From the NCBI GenBank assembly GCA_015222965.1, contig JADFWF010000274.1, positions 1-5,684 on the forward strand: DNA of 5,684 bases. The letters run 5' to 3'. The stretch comes from Pseudomonadota bacterium. GTDB taxonomy: Bacteria > Pseudomonadota > Gammaproteobacteria > SZUA-229. A program made the position numbers and the translations under genes. The notes under the pieces are model-generated. The model made no database searches and was not told the DNA's origin. It saw only the letters and a program-made list of their open reading frames with translations. Of this stretch, positions 1-5,684 are shown in pieces (within the stretch, counting starts at the first letter, position 1; each line of letters begins with the position of its first letter).

Positions 1-2331
<2,331 letters not shown>

Positions 2332-2335
2332 TTTT

Positions 2336-2363
2336 TCTGAATATTTTATAAAAAACATTCAGA
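2336..2363. terminator. Weak hairpin between convergent gyrB and PstS-like gene
   Basis: Seven-base perfect arms TCTGAAT (2336-2342) and ATTCAGA (2357-2363) enclose a 14-base AT-only-but-one loop that contains TTTTATAAAA. The stem starts 5 bases after the gyrB stop and lies before the stop of the convergent gene. On the + strand the stem is followed by CCTTGTTTT, a poor and delayed T tract. On the - strand it is followed by AAAAAT, not a T tract. It may therefore end gyrB transcripts weakly, or protect their 3' end; it is not a textbook intrinsic terminator for either gene. Confidence 0.4.
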
Positions 2364-2370
2364 CCTTGTT

Positions 2371-3276
2371 TTAATTGTTCAGTGTTTCAACCGAGAGTTG
2401 AGCGCCTTTTCGAAAAGCAGATAAATCCTGTTTTACCTGTAAAGAAACCAGTGATATACCTTCTCTGTAAGGCAATGTGCCATTCGCCCGCATGATCCTT
2501 CGGCCTTCAGCACTGCTGGTAAAACGGATAAACTTTTTAACATTGGCAATCTTTGCCGAATCCGGGTTGTAGGTGATATACAGTGGACGGTATAGCTGAT
2601 ATTGCCCTGCTTTAATATTCTCATAACTCGGGTCGACACCCCCTAATTTAAGTATTTTCACATCTCTTAAACGTGCACTGCTGATACCGGTGATAGCAAT
2701 AGCATTCGGACTTTCGATAATGGCTTTTTCCAGAGGTCCGGAAGACTTAAATGTGCGGGTTGAATGGAGTTTTTTGTCAAAATCGGCAAAGATCAGCTTT
2801 CGAAAAGTTCGGCCAACACCAGAAAATTTACTCTTTCGGGTAAAGACCTCAATCGGTGCATCGGGGCCGCCTAGCTGCTTCCAGTTTGTGATATTTCCAG
2901 TATAGATATCATAGACCTGGGGAAGTGTAAGATTATCGATAACATTATCCTTATGGGTGATGACCACAAGTGCATCCCATGCCACGGGTGAAAGACCCAC
3001 ACCGGCTTCGCGTGGATCATGGGGTAGCTGGTATCGACATGAGCCGCCAAGATCTGCTTCGCCTGAAACGACGGTACGGATACCTTTGGTAGCACCGCCA
3101 CCCTGGATATTGATGTGTATGTTTGTTTTCTCTTCAAAAGCTTTTGACAGGTCGGTGACATAAGCTTTTTTGCTGATACCACAGCCTACCCAGTTTAGAG
3201 TATCTATGGGTTCCGCCAGTGAATTAATAGTAAAAAGACTGAAAAATACAAATAAAAATGAAGATCGAACAGACAT
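2371..3276 (-). CDS. Exported PstS-like periplasmic substrate-binding protein, ligand unknown
   Basis: A 301-aa protein of the PstS-like class of periplasmic binding proteins. Residues 1-21 form a signal peptide (hydrophobic 7-20, likely cut at SLA|EP), with no lipobox Cys. The family's ligand loops are recognisable: GCGIS 31-35, GGGATKG 59-65, DLGGSCR 75-81, PVAWDALVVITH 97-108, GNITNWKQLGG 127-137 and RKSKFSGVGRTF 147-158. Aligned by eye to E. coli PstS, Thr10 becomes Ser35, Phe11 becomes Lys36, Asp56 becomes Cys80 and Thr141 becomes Val154, while Arg135, Ser139 and Gly140 correspond to Arg147, Ser152 and Gly153. Several phosphate contacts are thus altered, so binding of phosphate cannot be assumed. 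The only two Cys, 32 and 80, both sit in these loops. No pstC, pstA, pstB or phoU lies beside it. The start has a Shine-Dalgarno match 6 bases upstream. It runs toward gyrB and divergently from ubiD. The fold and export are well supported; the ligand and partner are not known. Confidence 0.9.
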   Translation of the reverse strand: MSVRSSFLFVFFSLFTINSLAEPIDTLNWVGCGISKKAYVTDLSKAFEEKTNIHINIQGGGATKGIRTVVSGEADLGGSCRYQLPHDPREAGVGLSPVAWDALVVITHKDNVIDNLTLPQVYDIYTGNITNWKQLGGPDAPIEVFTRKSKFSGVGRTFRKLIFADFDKKLHSTRTFKSSGPLEKAIIESPNAIAITGISSARLRDVKILKLGGVDPSYENIKAGQYQLYRPLYITYNPDSAKIANVKKFIRFTSSAEGRRIMRANGTLPYREGISLVSLQVKQDLSAFRKGAQLSVETLNN

Positions 3277-3282
3277 AACAGT

Positions 3283-3286
3283 ACCT
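3283..3286 (-). promoter_or_regulatory. Ribosome binding site of the PstS-like gene
   Basis: Read on the - strand, AGGT lies 6 bases before the ATG at 3276. It supports that start, which also gives a complete signal peptide. The site sits inside a short inverted repeat, ACAG-TAC-CTGT (3278-3288), so a small hairpin could in principle cover it; that repeat is short enough to be chance. Confidence 0.55.
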
Positions 3287-3335
3287 GTAAATAGATAAAA
3301 GTGATTTTAAGAATAAATTAGGAATTTTGTAGTCT

Positions 3336-3348
3336 GCTTCTACGAAGC
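3336..3348. repeat. Small inverted repeat GCTTC-TAC-GAAGC in the divergent region
   Basis: Perfect 5-base arms (3336-3340 and 3344-3348) flank a 3-base centre. It lies 60 bases upstream of the PstS-like start and 96 bases upstream of ubiD. Neither strand has a T tract after it, so it is not an intrinsic terminator. It could be a protein-binding site or a hairpin in the leader of the PstS-like transcript. The short arms make a chance origin possible. Confidence 0.3.
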
Positions 3349-3360
3349 GAACTGGGAACA

Positions 3361-3376
3361 AATAACGATTGTTATT
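3361..3376. promoter_or_regulatory. Candidate operator, inverted repeat AATAAC-GATT-GTTATT
   Basis: Perfect 6-base arms (3361-3366 and 3371-3376) surround a 4-base centre. The site ends 20 bases before the consensus -10 box, so it would overlap or lie just upstream of the ubiD -35 region. Dyads of this size and place often bind dimeric regulators; the ATAAC-N4-GTTAT shape has the general look of a LysR-type half-site pair, but I cannot name a factor. The AT-rich setting raises the chance of a random match. Confidence 0.35.
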
Positions 3377-3402
3377 CTTTAGTACAGTTAATACATTATA
3401 AT
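3375..3402 (+). promoter_or_regulatory. Candidate promoter for ubiD-soxXA
   Basis: TATAAT at 3397-3402 is an exact sigma-70 -10 box. The best placed -35 is TTCTTT at 3375-3380 with a 16-base spacer; it matches the consensus poorly, which suggests a promoter that may depend on an activator. Transcription would begin near 3409, giving a leader of about 35 bases before the ubiD ATG. No clear Shine-Dalgarno precedes that ATG. The -10 core lies in ATTATAAT (3395-3402), which reads the same on both strands, so direction rests on gene position. Confidence 0.45.
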
Positions 3403-3414
3403 TTAGTACAATTA
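3378..3414 (+). repeat. 13-base direct repeat TTTAGTACA(G/A)TTA flanking the -10 box
   Basis: Copies at 3378-3390 and 3402-3414 differ at one base (G against A). They start 24 bases apart, a little over two helical turns, and lie on either side of the consensus -10 box; the second begins on its last base. Two near-identical sites placed over the -35 and the start region are what a repressor operator pair could look like. The regulator is unknown. Confidence 0.5.
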
Positions 3415-3443
3415 GCTCAAAATGCCATAAAAATCGAAATAAT

Positions 3444-4910
3444 ATGAAATATGCAGATCTGAGAGACTTTATTGATCAGCTTGAGTCGTTGGGAGAGCTG
3501 AAACGCATCAGCGTAGAGGTTGACCCATATCTCGAGATGACCGAAATCTGTGATCGGACGCTGAAAAAAAAGGGACCCGCCCTGTTATTTGAAAATGTTA
3601 AAGATTCATCGGTTCCGGTTTTAGCTAATCTGTTCGGAACGCCACAGCGTGTGGCTATGGGTATGGGTGAAGATTCTATCGACGCCTTACGAGAAGTTGG
3701 AAAATTACTCGCGTTCCTGAAAGAGCCGGATCCACCTAAAGGTTTAAAAGATGCCTGGGAGAAAATGCCGGTCTTTAAACAGGTGCTGAACATGGCGCCA
3801 AAAGAAATAAGAAAAGCACCCTGTCAGGAAGTGGTCTATGAAGGAGAGGACGTTGACCTGAATAATATACCGATACAGACCTGCTGGCCGGGAGATGTTG
3901 CGCCGTTGATTACCTGGGGGCTGGTTGTTACCCGCGGGCCCGAGAAAGAACGGCAGAATCTGGGTATCTATCGCCAGCAGGTATTATCAAAAAATAAAGT
4001 CATCATGCGTTGGCTGGCACAGCGTGGTGGTGCACTTGATTTTCGTGAATGGCAGCAAACACACCCAGGAGAACCGTTTCCGATAGCTGTTGCCTTAGGT
4101 GCAGACCCGGCAACGATATTAGCTGCCGTTACCCCGGTGCCGGATGCCCTGTCGGAATATGGTTTTGCCGGTTTATTGCGTGGCAGTAAGACGGAGGTCG
4201 TGAGATGCGAACTGAGCGATCTTCAGGTTCCGGCTTCGGCAGAATATATACTGGAAGGGTTCATCTATGCTGGTGAAGTTGCTGAAGAAGGACCGTATGG
4301 TGATCACACCGGTTACTATAATGAGACGGAAACATTTCCGGTTTTTACCATCGAGCGTATAACGCACCGTAAAGATCCTATCTATCATAGTACCTATACC
4401 GGTCGACCACCGGATGAACCTGCTGTATTAGGTGTTGCGTTAAACGAAGTCTTCATACCGATATTGCAGAAACAGTTTCCTGAGATTATCGATTTCTATC
4501 TGCCGCCAGAAGGCTGTTCATACAGGGTAGCGATCGTCAGTATGAAAAAGCAGTATCCCGGACATGCCAAGAGAGTGATGATGGGTGTCTGGTCATTTCT
4601 GCGTCAGTTCATGTATACAAAGTTTGTTATCGTCGTCGATGATGACGTCGATACCCGTGACTGGAAGGATGTTATCTGGGCGATGAGTACACGGGTTGAT
4701 CCGGTACGTGATTTCACCATGATAGAAAACACACCTATCGATTATCTTGATTTTGCATCACCGGTTTCAGGTCTTGGTTCCAAGGTGGGGATAGATGCCA
4801 CCAATAAATGGCCGGGTGAAACCGACAGGGAGTGGGGAACGCCTATCAAGATGGATGAAGCGATAAAAGAAAAAGTTGATGAACTATGGTCGAGTCTGGG
4901 TATCGATTGA
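3444..4910 (+). CDS. ubiD: 4-hydroxy-3-polyprenylbenzoate decarboxylase UbiD
   Basis: UbiD removes the carboxyl group of 4-hydroxy-3-polyprenylbenzoate in ubiquinone synthesis, using prenylated FMN supplied by UbiX, with a metal ion. The 488-aa product is full length (E. coli UbiD 497 aa) and matches it along the whole length. Numbering runs three behind the E. coli protein because the start corresponds to the E. coli Met in MKYNDLRDF. Visible sites: metal ligands Asn172 and Glu238 (LSEYGF), prFMN-contact runs IYR 175-177, RWL 189-191 and RG 194-195, and the proton-donor Asp287 in [13 protein letters not shown]. The conserved blocks [37 protein letters not shown] and [10 protein letters not shown] are intact. 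No in-frame start lies just upstream and no strong Shine-Dalgarno is seen. The stop codon shares one base with the soxX start (TGATG), so it probably heads an operon with soxXA. This pairing is unusual; ubiX is not in the window. Confidence 0.98.
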   Translation: MKYADLRDFIDQLESLGELKRISVEVDPYLEMTEICDRTLKKKGPALLFENVKDSSVPVLANLFGTPQRVAMGMGEDSIDALREVGKLLAFLKEPDPPKGLKDAWEKMPVFKQVLNMAPKEIRKAPCQEVVYEGEDVDLNNIPIQTCWPGDVAPLITWGLVVTRGPEKERQNLGIYRQQVLSKNKVIMRWLAQRGGALDFREWQQTHPGEPFPIAVALGADPATILAAVTPVPDALSEYGFAGLLRGSKTEVVRCELSDLQVPASAEYILEGFIYAGEVAEEGPYGDHTGYYNETETFPVFTIERITHRKDPIYHSTYTGRPPDEPAVLGVALNEVFIPILQKQFPEIIDFYLPPEGCSYRVAIVSMKKQYPGHAKRVMMGVWSFLRQFMYTKFVIVVDDDVDTRDWKDVIWAMSTRVDPVRDFTMIENTPIDYLDFASPVSGLGSKVGIDATNKWPGETDREWGTPIKMDEAIKEKVDELWSSLGID

Positions 4911-5389
4911 TGTCGGTAACAGCTATAAAAAAAACGATTATTCTATTCATAGTATTAGCCAGTAATGCGGGAATGGCCGATGATTCAGCCATGCTTTCAC
5001 CGGCGGAAGATTATTGTCGCTGGCAGGTAAAAGATTATGCTATCGAGAAACCGTTATGTGGTCTTGTCGGTAATATAGATAGAGGAAAAGCTATCGCCTC
5101 GGACGGCAGTAAAGGAAATTGCCTGGCCTGCCATCAATTGCCGATCGAGGGTATAGAAGCTTATGGCACGATCGGCCCGCCACTCGAAGGTATTGCTTCC
5201 CGCCTCTCTGAGGGTTTTATCCGTCTACGGGTAGTCGATACCCGTAATATCAATCCGATGTCGATAATGCCCGGTTTCTACCGCGACCCTTCATTGATCA
5301 ATCGCCCGGAAAAAATATATAAGGGCAGAACTTTTTTGACGGCGCAACAGGTAGAAGATGTTATCGCGTATCTGGTGACACTGAAATGA
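4910..5389 (+). CDS. soxX: Sulfur oxidation c-type cytochrome SoxX
   Basis: SoxX is the monoheme subunit of the periplasmic SoxXA complex, which couples thiosulfate to the Cys of SoxY in the SoxYZ carrier. The product is 159 aa. Residues 1-23 form a signal peptide (Lys7-Lys8, hydrophobic 9-18, likely cut at GMA|DD). The heme c site is CLACH at 71-75, with His75 the axial ligand; Met120 in the SIMPGFYR run is the likely second ligand. GTIGPPLEG at 86-94 and the C-terminal LTAQQVEDVIAYLVTL are typical of the family. Two extra Cys, 36 and 50, lie before the heme domain and could form a disulfide. An in-frame ATG at 4886 lies within ubiD; the start at 4910 is preferred because it gives a clean signal peptide and the TGATG junction with ubiD. 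The end overlaps the soxA start by 4 bases (ATGA). Translation is probably coupled to both neighbours. Confidence 0.95.
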   Translation: MSVTAIKKTIILFIVLASNAGMADDSAMLSPAEDYCRWQVKDYAIEKPLCGLVGNIDRGKAIASDGSKGNCLACHQLPIEGIEAYGTIGPPLEGIASRLSEGFIRLRVVDTRNINPMSIMPGFYRDPSLINRPEKIYKGRTFLTAQQVEDVIAYLVTLK

Positions 5390-5684
5390 AGATGCTGAAT
5401 AGACAATTGTTTTTCAGTGTACCGGCTAGTGTGCTGGCCTATGTACTGGCCTGGGCACCAGCCAGTGTTTCTGCAGAAGCTATTTCCGGTTATCGATATA
5501 TAACAGAAGAAACACGTACTATGCAGGATGATGATTTTGCGAATCCCGGATTGCTAAGTGTTGATCGAGGCGAAGAACTTTTTAATGAAAAACACGTTAC
5601 AGCTAAAAAGCAGGAGGCTAAGTCCTGTGCAGGCTGTCATGGCGAACAGGGTGAGAAGTTAAATGTTGAAAAGATTGCAGCGTA
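5386..5684 (+). CDS. soxA: Sulfur oxidation c-type cytochrome SoxA (3'-truncated by the window edge)
   Basis: SoxA is the catalytic partner of SoxX; its heme-bound Cys persulfide, which lies beyond the window, is the site of thiosulfate conjugation. Only 99 residues are visible. Residues 1-30 form a signal peptide, probably cut at VSA|EA. The SoxA N-terminal signature ETRTMQDDDFANPG lies at 42-55, followed by VDRGEELF at 59-66. CAGCH at 81-85 is a complete heme c motif at the N-terminal heme position. This indicates the diheme form of SoxA rather than the form that has lost this heme, although the second heme motif is out of sight. The start overlaps the soxX stop in ATGA; a second ATG two codons on (5392) is an alternative that would shorten the signal peptide slightly. 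The frame is open to the last base. More sox genes probably follow. Confidence 0.95.
   Translation, partial: MKMLNRQLFFSVPASVLAYVLAWAPASVSAEAISGYRYITEETRTMQDDDFANPGLLSVDRGEELFNEKHVTAKKQEAKSCAGCHGEQGEKLNVEKIAA

Larger units (their letters stand above)
3277..3443. other. Divergent intergenic region between the PstS-like gene and ubiD
   Basis: This AT-rich 167-base gap must hold the promoters for both divergent genes. On the + strand it has a good -10 box. On the - strand I find no pair of -35 and -10 boxes with proper spacing for the PstS-like gene; AT-rich stretches such as TACAAAAT could serve as a -10. No ORF of note, tRNA or riboswitch-like pattern is visible. Confidence 0.6.

Noticed and set aside
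2871..3182. 103-residue open frame on the - strand overlapping the PstS-like gene
   Set aside because: It is a frame-shifted reading of the same strand. The real frame has a signal peptide and the family motifs; no frameshift is needed.
3278..3288. ACAG-TAC-CTGT dyad over the ribosome site of the PstS-like gene as a translational switch
   Set aside because: Four-base arms with a 3-base loop are too weak to support a regulatory hairpin by themselves.
3378..3414. Possible PhoB box linking the PstS-like gene to phosphate starvation
   Set aside because: The repeats lack the TGTCA core and the 11-base period of PhoB sites. No other Pho-type direct repeat was seen in the intergenic region.
3476..3793. 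Long open frame on the - strand opposite ubiD
   Set aside because: It lies wholly inside a clearly real gene, has no family resemblance and reads like an antisense shadow.
4630..4655. Repetitive GTC/GAT-rich stretch in ubiD
   Set aside because: It is explained by the coding of the conserved Asp-rich [11 protein letters not shown] segment, present also in E. coli UbiD in similar form.
4886..4909. Upstream in-frame ATG giving SoxX eight extra residues
   Set aside because: It lies within the end of ubiD and would add MVESGYRL before a complete signal peptide. The ATG at 4910 gives a typical signal peptide and a TGATG junction.

Overview
The window looks like a piece of a gammaproteobacterial chromosome from a sulfur-oxidising (thiosulfate-oxidising) lineage. 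Two points support this. The DNA gyrase B subunit carries the long TOPRIM insert typical of proteobacterial GyrB and reads like the E. coli protein almost throughout, and UbiD also matches the E. coli type closely. The right end holds the start of a soxXA cytochrome cluster. The DNA is AT-leaning by eye, especially between genes, and no mobile element, phage gene, tRNA, rRNA or CRISPR array is visible.

Layout from left to right. (1) gyrB on the + strand, missing only about its first 26 codons, ends at 2331. (2) A 39-base AT-rich gap with an imperfect hairpin separates it from a convergent gene. (3) On the - strand, 2371-3276 encodes an exported PstS-like periplasmic binding protein with no transporter genes beside it; Cys replaces a key ligand-binding Asp. 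(4) A 167-base AT-rich divergent intergenic region (3277-3443) holds a consensus -10 box, a 13-base direct repeat and two small inverted repeats. (5) On the + strand, ubiD (3444-4910), soxX (4910-5389) and the start of soxA (5386 to the window edge) are packed with overlapping stop and start codons, so they probably form one translationally coupled operon.

How the genes may work together. GyrB is a housekeeping topoisomerase. UbiD makes ubiquinone precursor in the cytoplasm. SoxX and SoxA form the periplasmic c-type cytochrome complex that attaches thiosulfate to the SoxYZ carrier. Electrons from this pathway enter the c-type cytochrome pool, so the link between quinone synthesis and Sox may be co-expression of respiratory components rather than a direct pathway step; this is inference. 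The PstS-like gene shares its upstream region with the ubiD-soxXA operon, so common control is possible but not shown.

I see no clearly new multi-gene system here. The best leads are the altered ligand pocket of the PstS-like protein, the ubiD-soxXA coupling, and the repeat-rich divergent promoter region.
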